From assembly GCA_003574785.1 (NCBI GenBank), contig QORU01000004.1, forward strand, positions 427,716-491,715: DNA of 64,000 nt, given 5' to 3'. The DNA is from Taklimakanibacter deserti. GTDB taxonomy: Bacteria > Pseudomonadota > Alphaproteobacteria > Rhizobiales > Aestuariivirgaceae. Of the stretch, positions 42,788 to 51,792 are shown piece by piece (position 1 is the stretch's first letter; every line of letters begins with the position of its first letter). Position numbers and translations under genes: made by a program. A model generated the notes under the pieces. It had not been told where the DNA came from. It did not search any database and saw nothing but the letters and a program-made list of their open reading frames with translations.

Positions 42788-44208
42788 CACTGCTCCTTGG
42801 CCGTGCCATCGAGCGGCGGCCGCCGCTTGTGCCAGTCGCTCGCCTGTTCATAAGCGTGGGCGGCGCGCAACACTGAAGCATCATCGAACATTCGGCCGAT
42901 GATGTGAAGCCCGATCGGCAATCCGGCTTTGGTGAGGCCGCAGGGCACGCTCGCCGCCGGCTGCTGGGTCAGGTTGAAGGGATAGCTGAAGGGCGTCCAG
43001 TTCACCCATTTGCCGGTGCCGTCCGCATCGGGCGACAATTTGCCGGCCTCGAAGGCCGAGATCGGGAGAGTGGGCGTCACCAGGAGATCGTATTTCTCCA
43101 TGAAGTGACGCATCTGGGTTCCGAGCGCGCCCCTGGCCTTCACCGCGTCGAAATAGTCTTCCGGCGTGATCGTGAGCGACTGCTTCAGGACGTCGGCGAG
43201 GCCCGGATCGAGCAATGCCTTCTTGTCTTCGGGCAGGCGCGAGAGCAATGCACGCGCCCCACACCACCAGAGGACGCGGAAGATGGGACCGGGATCGGCG
43301 AAGCCCGGATCGATCATATCGACCTTGGCGCCGAGGCCGCGCAGCACCTTGACCGCCTTCTTCACCGCATCGGCGACTTCCGGATTGACCTCGGCATGGC
43401 CGAGCGCCGGGCTGAAGGCGATGCGCAAGCCCTTGATGCCCTTGTCGAGCCGCTTGGTGTAATCGCGCCCGTCATAGGGTAGCGAATGCCAGTCGCGCGC
43501 ATCGGGCTTGGCGATGACATTGAGCATGATGGCCGCATCCTCGACGCTGCGCGTCATCGGGCCCGTATGCGCCACGGTGCCGAAGGGCGAGAGCGGCCAG
43601 GCCGGCACGCGGCCGAAGGACGGCTTCAGGCCGAATATGCCGGAGAAGCCGGCAGGGATGCGAATCGAGCCGCCGCCATCGGTGCCGAGCGCCAAAGGCG
43701 CATAGCCCGCGGCGACCGCAGCCGATGAGCCGCCCGATGAGCCGCCGGGCGTCTTCGTCACGTCCCAGGGATTGCGGGTGATGCCGGTGAGCGGAGAATC
43801 GGTGACGCCCTTCCAGCCGAATTCGGGCGTCGTGGTGAGGCCGATGAGGACGGCTCCCTCCTCGCGCAAGCGGGCGACGGAAGGAGCATCCTGGTCCCAG
43901 GCCTGGTTGCGCTCGACGGTCTTCGAGCCGCGCAGCGTCGGCCAGCCCTTGGCCAGGATCAGATCCTTGACCAGCGCCGGCACGCCGTCGACGGCGCCCA
44001 GGGGTTCGGCCTTGCGCCAGCGCGCTTCGCTGGCCTTGGCATGCTTGAGCGCCGACTTCTCGTCGACAAGGCACATGGCATTGAGCTTGAGATCGTGCCG
44101 GGCGATCTGATCGAGGCACGCGCGGGCGACCTCGACGGGCGAAAGTTTTTTCCTGCGATAAGCTTTGACGAGCTTCGCCGCGCTCAGCCAATTGAGTTCG
44201 TCCGCCAT
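42787..44208 (-). CDS. Amidase-signature family hydrolase
   Basis: 473-aa amidase with the Ser-cisSer-Lys triad: lysine in PALVKDLILAKG (about residue 80), and serines in TPGGSSGGSSAAVAAG (about 153-168). The GTDGGGSIRIPAGFSGIFGLKPSFGR core is diagnostic. It hydrolyses small amides; GatA is ruled out by the missing GatB/GatC context and the different C terminus. GGAGGG just before ATG 44208 supports the start; the frame is open to 44331. Upstream of the copper operon on the same strand. Confidence 0.9.
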   Translation of the reverse strand: MADELNWLSAAKLVKAYRRKKLSPVEVARACLDQIARHDLKLNAMCLVDEKSALKHAKASEARWRKAEPLGAVDGVPALVKDLILAKGWPTLRGSKTVERNQAWDQDAPSVARLREEGAVLIGLTTTPEFGWKGVTDSPLTGITRNPWDVTKTPGGSSGGSSAAVAAGYAPLALGTDGGGSIRIPAGFSGIFGLKPSFGRVPAWPLSPFGTVAHTGPMTRSVEDAAIMLNVIAKPDARDWHSLPYDGRDYTKRLDKGIKGLRIAFSPALGHAEVNPEVADAVKKAVKVLRGLGAKVDMIDPGFADPGPIFRVLWWCGARALLSRLPEDKKALLDPGLADVLKQSLTITPEDYFDAVKARGALGTQMRHFMEKYDLLVTPTLPISAFEAGKLSPDADGTGKWVNWTPFSYPFNLTQQPAASVPCGLTKAGLPIGLHIIGRMFDDASVLRAAHAYEQASDWHKRRPPLDGTAKEQ

Positions 44209-44330
44209 GTACCCTCCGATTGGGAGCCGGAGACTAGCAGACGTTCCTCGCCGTCGCGACCGGTTTGCATCGGCAATCATCAGCTGTCTTGGGGGTGAGT
44301 TTATGCAATACTTACGGCACTTCGGGCACA

Positions 44331-46046
44331 ATGATGGAACGCCGGCTCATAACCATCCTCGCCGCTGATGTTGTCGGCTATTCGGCCCTGATGCAAAGGG
44401 ACGAAGCAGGAACGTTTGAGCGCCTGAAGGCCGATCGCAGGGACCTCATTGAACCTAAGGTCAGGGAGTTTCGGGGGCATATCTTCAAGCTCATGGGCGA
44501 CGGCTTCCTTGCCGAATTCGCAAGCGTGGCCGATGCCGTCGAATGCGCTGTCGCCTTGCAGCAGGACATGCTTCTGCGCAACACCGAGCGGGCAAGCGAG
44601 GCCCGCATCGATCTTCGGATCGGCATCAATCTTGGCGACGTGATCATCGACGGTGACGACCGGCAGGGCGACGGCGTGAACATCGCCGCGCGCCTTGAAG
44701 GGATAGCAAGATCGGGTGGCATTTGTATTTCCGCCAAGGTCCACAAGGAGATTCGTGGAAAGCTCGCGCTCAAATTCGAGGATCTGGGTGAAATATCGCT
44801 CAAGAACATCGCCAAGCCGCTGCGGGCTTTCCACATCTCGCAGGACGGCCCAGTCGCCGAGGAAGACACGAAAGCGGCCGACGACGAAATACCTTCGGTC
44901 GTGATCCTGCCTTTCACGAATATCGGCGGCGAGCCGGACCAGCAATATTTGAGCGACGGCATCAGCGAAGACATCATCACCGAGCTTTCACGCTTTCATT
45001 CCATTCGCGTCATAGCCCGGAACTCGGCCTTCCGATTCCGGGGCTTGGCAGTCGATCTCGCCGAAGTGCGGCGTAGGCTCGGTGTCCGCTATATCGTGGA
45101 AGGCAGCCTCAGGAAGATCGGCGACCGCCTTCGCATCAACGCGCAGCTCATCGACGCAACGAGCGGAAGCCACCTTTGGGCAGAACGCTTCGACTGCGCC
45201 CTTCAGGATGTCTTTTCGCTTCAGGATCAGGTGGTGACGACAATCGCATCTACGGTGGAAGGCCGTGCGGCGGCAGCCGGTGCGAAGCAAACGCAAAGAA
45301 AGCCGACATCGCAATGGGCGTCCTATGACTATTTCTTGCGGGGCCGGGAATTCGCCTGGCAATATAGAGAGGAAGAAGCCCTGCCCTTCTTCCTGCGCGC
45401 CATAGAGATGGATCCGGACTTCGCACCGGCCCATGCGTGGTGTGCGATAGCGCTTGTCGGGTGCTATTGGTTCGACGGCAAGGCGGAAACACTGGAGAAC
45501 GCACAGAAACGCGCACAGCGGGCGCTTTCACTCGACAGCAGCGACGCACTGAGCCATCAGGCCATGGGCTTTGTTCTGCTACACAGCAAGCAGCATCGTC
45601 TGGCGGGCATGCATTTCGAACGTGCCCGGCGGCTCAATCCTGCGGATGTCGGAATCATGACCGACCACGCAAACTGGCTGAGATATGGCGGAAGACCCGA
45701 GGAGGCTCTGGAGATTCTGGATGCAGCGATGCTGAGGGATCCCTATCCGCCAGTCTGGTATTGGGATGTTCGTGGATGCGCGCTGTTCGACTTGAAACGA
45801 TACGAAGAGGCGATCAACGCTTTCCAAAATATGCCACCCGAGAGATTCTTTATTCCGGCCAGTCTGGCGGCGGCTTATGCAATGGCAGGTCAAATACGCA
45901 GAGCGCAGGAGGAAGCCAACCTCGCTCAAAGGCTCAAGCCTGACCTTTCGATCAGCGATATCGCGGCCTTCTCGCCCTATGCGAACGAAACCTTGCTGGC
46001 GCCGTTCCTGCAAGGATTGCGAATTGCAGGGTTTCCGGAATCGTGA
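44331..46046 (+). CDS. Class III nucleotide cyclase with TolB-like domain and TPR repeats
   Basis: 571-aa multidomain protein. Residues 1-165 form a class III cyclase domain: metal aspartates D13 (AADVVGYS) and D57 (KLMGDGFLAEF), K53 consistent with ATP use, and the transition-state pair in GDGVNIAARLEG. Residues 190-315 match the TolB N-terminal/FlgO-like domain (VVILPFTNIGGEP ... GSHLWAERFDCALQDVF). The rest is TPR-like helices (from WASYDYFLRGRE). This fusion is common in Hyphomicrobiales and is thought to couple cAMP production to protein contacts. It is divergent from the amidase gene, 122 nt away. Confidence 0.9.
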   Translation: MMERRLITILAADVVGYSALMQRDEAGTFERLKADRRDLIEPKVREFRGHIFKLMGDGFLAEFASVADAVECAVALQQDMLLRNTERASEARIDLRIGINLGDVIIDGDDRQGDGVNIAARLEGIARSGGICISAKVHKEIRGKLALKFEDLGEISLKNIAKPLRAFHISQDGPVAEEDTKAADDEIPSVVILPFTNIGGEPDQQYLSDGISEDIITELSRFHSIRVIARNSAFRFRGLAVDLAEVRRRLGVRYIVEGSLRKIGDRLRINAQLIDATSGSHLWAERFDCALQDVFSLQDQVVTTIASTVEGRAAAAGAKQTQRKPTSQWASYDYFLRGREFAWQYREEEALPFFLRAIEMDPDFAPAHAWCAIALVGCYWFDGKAETLENAQKRAQRALSLDSSDALSHQAMGFVLLHSKQHRLAGMHFERARRLNPADVGIMTDHANWLRYGGRPEEALEILDAAMLRDPYPPVWYWDVRGCALFDLKRYEEAINAFQNMPPERFFIPASLAAAYAMAGQIRRAQEEANLAQRLKPDLSISDIAAFSPYANETLLAPFLQGLRIAGFPES

Positions 46047-46052
46047 ACAACT

Positions 46053-46751
46053 TCACTCGGTGGCGACAAGCTTGCCCGTATAGAGGACGGGTCCGGTCGG
46101 CGCACCGGTGGGCGAGCCGCCCTGCGGCTCGAGGCTGATGGCGAAGACCGTCTCGCCGAGCGTCGCCGGGTCGACCTTGCCGAGATATTCGGTCGGGATC
46201 TTGAGGCTCGCATCGATGACGCCGAGCGATTGCGGCGCGGCGCGCCCGCCGCCGACCGCCCACAATTCGTAGGTCTTGCCGGCTTCCGCCTGGCTGCCCA
46301 GCCGCTTCACGCTGATCGTGCCGTCCTTGAGGTCGATCGCGGCGACGAAGGCCGGTCCCGGCCCTTCCGGCTGCAGCACGGCGACATAATTGCCGGGCGC
46401 CTGCAGCGGGGCCGGCTTGAACAGGATGAAGAGCGCCAGGGCCGCGGCAATGGCGGAGGCCGCGAGCGACACGCCGCGCCAGAAGGAGACGCGCCGCGTG
46501 AGATCCACGACATTGTCGGAGGAAGCGGCCGAGCCGATGCTGGCAAGGATGCGTTGGCGCAAGGCCGGCGGCGGTGCGACGCCCGGGACCGCGAGCAGCA
46601 ACGGAGCTAGGCGTTCGGTCCACTGATCGACGGCCGAGGCGAAGTCGCTGTTCTGCGACAGGAGCGTCTGCGCTTCCAGGCGTTCGTTGGCCGAGAGCGT
46701 GCCCAGCACATATTCGCCCGCCATCTCCTCGAGGGTTTCATCGAGCGCCAT
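46053..46751 (-). CDS. RskA-like anti-sigma factor
   Basis: 232-aa membrane anti-sigma factor. The N-terminal cytosolic sigma-binding helices (ETLEEMAGEYVLGTLSANER) lead to one TM helix (about residues 93-112) and a periplasmic RskA C-terminal domain (YELWAVGGGRAAPQSLGV). There is no HxxxCxxC zinc motif, so it is of RskA rather than ChrR type. It overlaps the ECF sigma gene by 14 nt, the standard arrangement. Confidence 0.87.
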   Translation of the reverse strand: MALDETLEEMAGEYVLGTLSANERLEAQTLLSQNSDFASAVDQWTERLAPLLLAVPGVAPPPALRQRILASIGSAASSDNVVDLTRRVSFWRGVSLAASAIAAALALFILFKPAPLQAPGNYVAVLQPEGPGPAFVAAIDLKDGTISVKRLGSQAEAGKTYELWAVGGGRAAPQSLGVIDASLKIPTEYLGKVDPATLGETVFAISLEPQGGSPTGAPTGPVLYTGKLVATE

Positions 46752-47286
46752 CGAGACACTCCTTGAGGGCGATGAGGCTGCGCCTCAGCAACGTCTTGAC
46801 GGTGGTGACCGGCCGCTTGAAGCGCTCGGCCAATTCCTCGCGCGTAAAACCCTGGCGATAAGCGAGCAGGACCATTTGCTGCCTTTCGTCCGGCAGGCGC
46901 TGCAGGCAGTCCTTGAGCTGCCGGAGCTCGCCCGCCTGTCCGGCGAGCGCCTCGGGGTCGGGTGCCGAGTCGGCGATCGATTCGTCGATCTCGCTGGAAG
47001 CGGCCGACAGCTTCTCGGCCGAGCGGCGTCTCAGGTCGATGGCTTGGTTGCGCGCGATCGTCGCCATCCAGGCCATGGGGCTGGCGATCGTCTCGTCATA
47101 GGATTTGGCCCTTTGCCAGATGCGTACGAAAGTTTCCTGAAGCGCATCTTCGGCGAGCTCGGCACGCGGCAGGATGCGTCCGATGACCCCGAAGAGCCGG
47201 CCCGAGACGAGGTCGTAGAGCCGGCCAAAGGCGGCTCTGTCGGCCTCAGCTACCTGGGCGAGCAATTGCCTGAGTTCGCTGTCCAT
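46738..47286 (-). CDS. ECF sigma factor (SigK/RpoE-like)
   Basis: 182-aa extracytoplasmic-function sigma factor. Region 2 is FGRLYDLVSGRLFGVIGRIL ... DALQETFVRIWQRAKSYD and region 4 is RLPDERQQMVLLAYRQGFTREELAERF with the helix-turn-helix RPVTTVKTLLRRSL. ATG 47286 (MDSELRQ) is preferred over 47337. It is paired with the RskA-like anti-sigma gene and probably released by membrane or oxidative stress. The upstream region shares a palindromic operator at 47406-47420 with the small plus-strand gene at 47485. Confidence 0.9.
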   Translation of the reverse strand: MDSELRQLLAQVAEADRAAFGRLYDLVSGRLFGVIGRILPRAELAEDALQETFVRIWQRAKSYDETIASPMAWMATIARNQAIDLRRRSAEKLSAASSEIDESIADSAPDPEALAGQAGELRQLKDCLQRLPDERQQMVLLAYRQGFTREELAERFKRPVTTVKTLLRRSLIALKECLDGAR

Positions 47287-47394
47287 GATCCCCACAGCAA
47301 TAGGCATGAATGTCAGCACAATAGCCATGTCCCTCATTACGGACCAGCCCCGTATTCAGGTTGCAGGCCGAAGCTGACGCAGCGTCGGAAAAGC

Positions 47395-47420
47395 TAAACG
47401 CAAGATGAACGGCCTGTTCA
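47395..47420 (+). promoter_or_regulatory. Candidate response-regulator operator, site 1
   Basis: TAAAC (47395) - N6 - TGAAC (47406) - N5 - TTCA. The inner part TGAACGGCCTGTTCA is a perfect interrupted palindrome. The same pattern occurs at 54453-54478 and 57738-57763. It ends 65 nt before the small ORF at 47485. Confidence 0.55.
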
Positions 47421-47484
47421 GGGTCGATTACGGCGTCCTCCACTATTCTGGGTCGTAAGTTAGGAGACTCACTTGGAGGACGAA

Positions 47485-47556
47485 ATGCCCAAACACCCGG
47501 CCCCTGCAGCCCAGCTGACAGACGCGATCGCCGTGGTCTTCCGACGTCTCAAATAG
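47485..47556 (+). CDS. 23-residue small protein with strong ribosome-binding site
   Basis: ATG 47485 is preceded by TTGGAGGACGAA (GGAGG, 7 nt spacing) and encodes a 23-residue basic peptide ending AVVFRRLK. The operator at 47395-47420 and a possible -10 (TATTCT, about 47443) lie upstream at the same distances as in the other two sites. The transcript probably runs about 230 nt to the terminator at 47691-47716, leaving 134 nt of untranslated RNA, so a dual-function RNA is possible. No homologue recognised. Confidence 0.45.
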   Translation: MPKHPAPAAQLTDAIAVVFRRLK

Positions 47557-47690
47557 CGAATTCCCCAATTCCGGGAAGCGGTTGCGCGGTCTAACACCCG
47601 CCCCTCTCGCAGACAGCGTTGCTGCTTTCCGGAACCCTCCTCCCCAGCGGCTCACTGTCCCCCCGATCCCCTCGAACGAGCCGCTCAACT

Positions 47691-47716
47691 AAGCCCCCTC
47701 ATGGGGGCTTTTTTTA
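47691..47716 (+). terminator. Intrinsic terminator of the small-ORF transcript
   Basis: AAGCCCCC-TCAT-GGGGGCTT followed by TTTTT on the plus strand, a textbook Rho-independent terminator. It ends 6 nt before the stop of the convergent GlcF-like gene. Between the small ORF and it (47557-47690) no further gene is seen. Confidence 0.85.
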
Positions 47717-47722
47717 TCCCGG

Positions 47723-49066
47723 CTACCAGATGCCGTTGGTGTCGGGCGCCGGAGAGTCGTTTTTCGCAGGTTGCCGAAGCGTCATGGATGCCAGCGCCAG
47801 GGGAACGGGCCCTCCGCTCGCCCAGTCGAGGAGCTCGACCGTGTGCAGCACGGGCAGGCTGGAATACCCGGCAATCTGCACCATGCAGCCGATGTTGCCG
47901 GTGGCGATCATGTCGGGATCGGTGCTGTGAATATGCCGGACCTTCCTCTCGCCGAGAATCGCGGCGGTCTCCGGCTGCAGGAGATTATAGGTGCCGGCGG
48001 AGCCGCAGCAGAAATGCTTCTCCGGGATATCGAGCACCTCGAATCCCGCCGCCCGCAGCAAGGCTCTGGGCTCGCGTGTCACTTTCTGGCCATGCTGCAT
48101 CGAGCAGGGATCGTGATAGGCGACGCGATAGGCGCCCTTGCCTTCGACGACAGGAAGACCCGAAGAGGCCAGTTCCTCGCTGATATCGCGCGCCAGCGCG
48201 GCGATCGTTTGTGCCGGCCCCTGCATTTCGGCGTCGTGCGCGAAGAGATGCCCGTAATCCTTGACCGTGGTGCCGCAGCCCGAGGCATTGACGATGATCG
48301 CATCGAGGCCTGCATGCTCCTGCTCGCGAAGCCAGGCGAGGATATTGGCGCGCGCGAGCTTCTTGGCTTCCTCTTCACGGCCCATATGCAGGGAGAGCGA
48401 GCCGCAGCATCGGGCCCCGTCCGCGACCACCACCTCCGCGCCCTGGCGCTGCAGCAACCTGATGCTGGCCGCATTGATGTTGCCGTTGAGGGCCTGCTGC
48501 GCGCATCCCGCCAGCAGGGCGACGCGCCGGCGCCTTGCGCCATGGGCCGGATGAACGCGCGCCCCCAATATGCCGGGCCGGGTTGTCGCGGGCACTCTGT
48601 CGAGAAGCGCCTTGAGCGCTGCCGGCAACACGCGCCGAACCGGCTTCGCGGCGCGTGCGAGGGTCAGCGAGAGATTGAAGAGCCGCGGCCGCGTCAGGAT
48701 TTGGGCGAGTCCGGCGCGCATCAGCCGCTCGGCTGCCGATCGCCGGTGATGGCGCTCGATATGCGCCCGCGCCCGGTCGACGAGATGCGCGTAATCGACC
48801 TTGACCGCGCAGGTCGACATGCAGGACAGGCAGGAAAGGCACGAGTCGATATGGCGGACCGTCCGGGGATCGGGCGCGCCTCCCTTCTCGAGCATGGCGC
48901 GGATCAGGTCGATGCGCCCGCGCGGCGATTCATTCTCGTCACGCGTCAGCACATAGGTCGGGCATGCATTCGTGCAAAACCCGTAATGCACGCAGGTCTT
49001 GAGAATTCCATTCGCTTCGGCGATCTCAGGATCGCGCAGCTGGTCGTCCGTGAATGATGTCTGCAT
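47723..49066 (-). CDS. GlcF-like Fe-S oxidoreductase subunit
   Basis: 447-aa protein of the glycolate-oxidase iron-sulfur subunit type. Two 4Fe-4S ferredoxin motifs near the N terminus are CVHYGFCTNACP (residues 25-36) and CLSCLSCMSTCAVK (about 76-89). Two CCG domains follow (GARCCGSLSLHMG and KHFCCGSAGTYN). It usually takes electrons from a GlcD/E flavoprotein. No GlcD/E is present; the VAO-type oxidase at 52893 is the only FAD partner in this cluster. ATG 49066 (MQTSFTDD) matches the family. Confidence 0.87.
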   Translation of the reverse strand: MQTSFTDDQLRDPEIAEANGILKTCVHYGFCTNACPTYVLTRDENESPRGRIDLIRAMLEKGGAPDPRTVRHIDSCLSCLSCMSTCAVKVDYAHLVDRARAHIERHHRRSAAERLMRAGLAQILTRPRLFNLSLTLARAAKPVRRVLPAALKALLDRVPATTRPGILGARVHPAHGARRRRVALLAGCAQQALNGNINAASIRLLQRQGAEVVVADGARCCGSLSLHMGREEEAKKLARANILAWLREQEHAGLDAIIVNASGCGTTVKDYGHLFAHDAEMQGPAQTIAALARDISEELASSGLPVVEGKGAYRVAYHDPCSMQHGQKVTREPRALLRAAGFEVLDIPEKHFCCGSAGTYNLLQPETAAILGERKVRHIHSTDPDMIATGNIGCMVQIAGYSSLPVLHTVELLDWASGGPVPLALASMTLRQPAKNDSPAPDTNGIW

Positions 49067-49138
49067 GAGGCGCAGGATAAGCGGCTTCGTTCGTGGGTTC
49101 CTGCCTCGCGGCGCATTCCGGCTTGTCCGCCGGCGCAA

Positions 49139-49639
49139 TCAGTGCTTTGCCAGGCGGTAATAGGCGCCGTCGCCATAGAGCAAGGGATCGTGGTCGGGCC
49201 GCACCTTGACTTCGACGACGCGCCCGAAGACGACGTCATGGGTTCCGATGGGATGCCGATCGAACATTTCACAGAAGATGTTGGACTGGGCGTCTTCGAG
49301 GAACGGCACGCCGGCGCCATCCACGCGCCACTGGCCCGACAGGAACCGGCTGTCGCGCAGATGCGAGCTGGCGAAGCTCCCGATGAGCGCATGGTGATCG
49401 TGATGCATGGCGTTGATGCAGAACCGCCTCGAGGTGATGAGAGCGGGATGGAGCGTCGCTTCACGATTGACGCAGATGAGGCAGGTCGGCGGCGCCATCG
49501 AAACCGAAGTGACCGCTGTCGCCGCCATGCCGCGCCATTCGCCCTCAGGCCCGCATGTGGTGATGACCGAGACGGTTCCCGCGAAGGTCCGCATGGCGGT
49601 GCGGAAGCTTTCTTCGATATGGCCGGCGACTTGCGTCAT
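49139..49639 (-). CDS. Flavin reductase (HpaC-like) component
   Basis: 166-aa FMN-binding split-barrel reductase that supplies reduced flavin to a two-component monooxygenase. Signature segments: FRTAMRTFAGTVSVITTCGP, WRGMAATAVTSVSMAPPTCLICVN and the C-terminal GDGAYYRL. ATG 49639 has GAGGAGG immediately upstream; a GTG at 49735 inside the IclR gene would add 32 residues. The LLM monooxygenase at 50469 is its likely partner. Confidence 0.87.
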   Translation of the reverse strand: MTQVAGHIEESFRTAMRTFAGTVSVITTCGPEGEWRGMAATAVTSVSMAPPTCLICVNREATLHPALITSRRFCINAMHHDHHALIGSFASSHLRDSRFLSGQWRVDGAGVPFLEDAQSNIFCEMFDRHPIGTHDVVFGRVVEVKVRPDHDPLLYGDGAYYRLAKH

Positions 49640-49712
49640 GACCTCCTCATCGAACGATCCGGCAGTGCCGTCAAAGCCGGTCGGCGCATCAGGCGCAAAG
49701 TTGCGGGATTTC

Positions 49713-50459
49713 TCATATCTGATGAGCGAGCCCACGCCATTCGCGCCGCAAGGCCTTGCGGATCATCTGCCGGTCGCGTTCGGGCCTCAGGCTTTCGAAG
49801 CTCACCGCGATGGCGAGCTTCTCCTCGCGGTGCTGGTCGAGCAGCGGCGTGGCGAAGCAGCTGAGCTGCGGATCGAGTTCGCCGTCCTCGACATGGAGCC
49901 CCTCGTCCTGCGCCTGCCGCAGCGCGCCCGCGAGCTCCTTCCAGCGGGTCTTGGTCCGCTCCGTGAAGGCGGGATAAGGCTCATTCGGCAACAGAAGCGG
50001 CCGCTGCACGGGAGGCACGCTGCTGAGCAAGGCCCGCCCGGCGGCCGAGGCCCACAGCGGATAGCTCGGCCCGATCTCGACGGCGATCATCGCGCGCCGG
50101 TTACTGGCGAGGCGCGCCAGCGTGACCGCCTCCGATCCGACGAGCTGGACGAGATAGACCGTCTCGCCGCAGCTGTCGGCGACCCGCGCCATGGGCGGTG
50201 CTGCGATCTGGATCAGCCGGTCGATCCAGGCGGACGCGAGGCGCAGCGAGCGCGTGCCGAGCGTATAGTGGCGATTGGGCAGGCGGCTGGCATAGTTGTG
50301 CGCGATGAGCGTCGCCAGGAGGCGCGAGACGGTCGCGGGGTCGACGCCGAGTTTCTCCGCCGCCTCATGGGCACGGATTCCGGCGGGCGCCCGCCGCTGC
50401 ATCATGTCGAGGAGGTCGAGAGCCCTGGCGACCGAACGGATTTCTCCCTCCCGCGCCAT
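49713..50459 (-). CDS. IclR-family transcriptional regulator
   Basis: 248-aa regulator with an N-terminal winged helix (SVARALDLLDMMQRRAPAGI ... LGVDPATVSRLLATL) and a C-terminal effector-binding GAF-like domain (SGETVYLVQLVGSEAV region, GRALLSSVP, and AVSFESLRPERDRQ). IclR proteins often control aromatic or acid catabolism. It lies between the flavin reductase and LLM genes on the same strand, so it likely autoregulates this operon. Confidence 0.9.
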   Translation of the reverse strand: MAREGEIRSVARALDLLDMMQRRAPAGIRAHEAAEKLGVDPATVSRLLATLIAHNYASRLPNRHYTLGTRSLRLASAWIDRLIQIAAPPMARVADSCGETVYLVQLVGSEAVTLARLASNRRAMIAVEIGPSYPLWASAAGRALLSSVPPVQRPLLLPNEPYPAFTERTKTRWKELAGALRQAQDEGLHVEDGELDPQLSCFATPLLDQHREEKLAIAVSFESLRPERDRQMIRKALRREWRGLAHQI

Positions 50460-50468
50460 GTGAGCACC

Positions 50469-51680
50469 CTATGCCCTGCCCGCTACCGCGTCCGGGAATT
50501 GGGGAATGACCTTCTCGCCGAAGAGCCTGATGGACTCGAGCATGCGCTTTTGCTCCGTGATCCCGCCATACATGACGAAGATCATATATTCGACGTTGAG
50601 CTCCTCCTTCAACCGCTGGATTTCCTCGCCGACCTTGTCGGGCGTGCCGACGATCTGGAAGCCGCTTTCGATCATCTGCTCGAAGGTCTTGGGCACCGGC
50701 CCTTCCTGGCCCTTCATGCGCAACGCCTCGAAGAAGCCGAACTCGCCCAGCCAATGGGTCCAGAAGGCCGAGCCCTGCCGCGCCGTCTCCATCGCCTCCT
50801 CATGCGTGCGTCCGACGGCGAGGTTGCGGCACAGCACGACGCCACCCTTGGGCGAGTATTCGCCGAAGCGCAGCTTGCGTCCGTGCTTGGCAGCTTCGTC
50901 GCTATAGGCCTGGAATACCCAGCGCACGATGTCGAGATTGGCGGCCAAGGTGACGACCGAGCTGCCGATCCTGGCCGACCAGTTGAGCGTCTCCGGGCTT
51001 TGCGTCAGCGTGGTGAAGAGCGGCGGGTGCGGCGTCTGCCGCGGCTTGGGCACCGTCGCCACCTGCTTGAGCGCGCCTTCCGCGACCCCGGCATTGAGTT
51101 TCGCCGTAATCGGATGCTTCCATTCGAGCCCGCGCGGCGGCACGGAGATGAATTCGCCTTCGAAGTCCCACAGGTCCTCGGTCCAGGACCGGCGCATCAC
51201 TTCGAACCACTCCTCGACGATGCGCCGGTTAAGGGCCTCCGTCTCGGCCTTGCCGGTGCCCGCGGCATTGGCCCTGAAATGCTGGCCCATGACGCCGACC
51301 GATCTTGGCTGATAGCCGCGGCTCAAGCCGATATCGAGACGCCCGCCGGTCAGATGGTCGGCCATGGCGATGTCTTCGGCGAGCCGCAAGGGGTTCCAGT
51401 TCGGCAGCACCAGCCCCATCTGGCCCTGCCGCAATCGTTTGGTGTGCTGGGCGAGATAGATGTTGAGCATCAGCGGATTGGGGGTCACATGGTACCCCTC
51501 GATCTCGAAATGATGCTCGGCGAACATCATCGATGTCCAGCCGGTCTCGTCGGCGCAGATCGCCTGCTCGCGCAGATCGTCGATCGTGTTGGCATAGCGT
51601 CCCCGGTCGAGGCCCCAAAGGCCGGCGCCGAGCTCCGCCTCCGATGCGACGGCGACGGGGTAAAACATCCCGAATTTCAC
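50469..51680 (-). CDS. LLM-class flavin-dependent oxidoreductase
   Basis: 403-aa bacterial-luciferase-like monooxygenase with a TIM barrel. Recognisable parts: MKFGMFYPVAVASEAELG start, the SMMFAEHHFEIEGYHVTPNPLM segment, the ALRMKGQEGPVPKTFEQM region and GTPDKVGEEIQRLKEE near the end. It uses reduced FMN, probably from the flavin reductase in the same operon. The substrate is unknown. It starts 112 nt from the AraC gene stop on the same strand and 9 nt before IclR. Confidence 0.88.
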   Translation of the reverse strand: MKFGMFYPVAVASEAELGAGLWGLDRGRYANTIDDLREQAICADETGWTSMMFAEHHFEIEGYHVTPNPLMLNIYLAQHTKRLRQGQMGLVLPNWNPLRLAEDIAMADHLTGGRLDIGLSRGYQPRSVGVMGQHFRANAAGTGKAETEALNRRIVEEWFEVMRRSWTEDLWDFEGEFISVPPRGLEWKHPITAKLNAGVAEGALKQVATVPKPRQTPHPPLFTTLTQSPETLNWSARIGSSVVTLAANLDIVRWVFQAYSDEAAKHGRKLRFGEYSPKGGVVLCRNLAVGRTHEEAMETARQGSAFWTHWLGEFGFFEALRMKGQEGPVPKTFEQMIESGFQIVGTPDKVGEEIQRLKEELNVEYMIFVMYGGITEQKRMLESIRLFGEKVIPQFPDAVAGRA

Positions 51681-51792
51681 GATGAGCCCTCCAAACGTTT
51701 CCTCTCACGACATTTTTTTGTTCTTCATGAGCCATGTCGTCGGTGCGGAGGTCAATGTTCGGTCTTGCGCCTGGCGCAAGTCGTATCGAATT

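Noticed and set aside
47615..47640. Minus-strand GGTTCCGGAAAGCAGC resembling the SRP RNA tip
   Set aside because: The G-rich 3' side of the SRP loop (GGAAGGAAGCAGC) is not intact and the flanking helices cannot be completed; the region is better explained as the 3' part of the small-ORF transcript.
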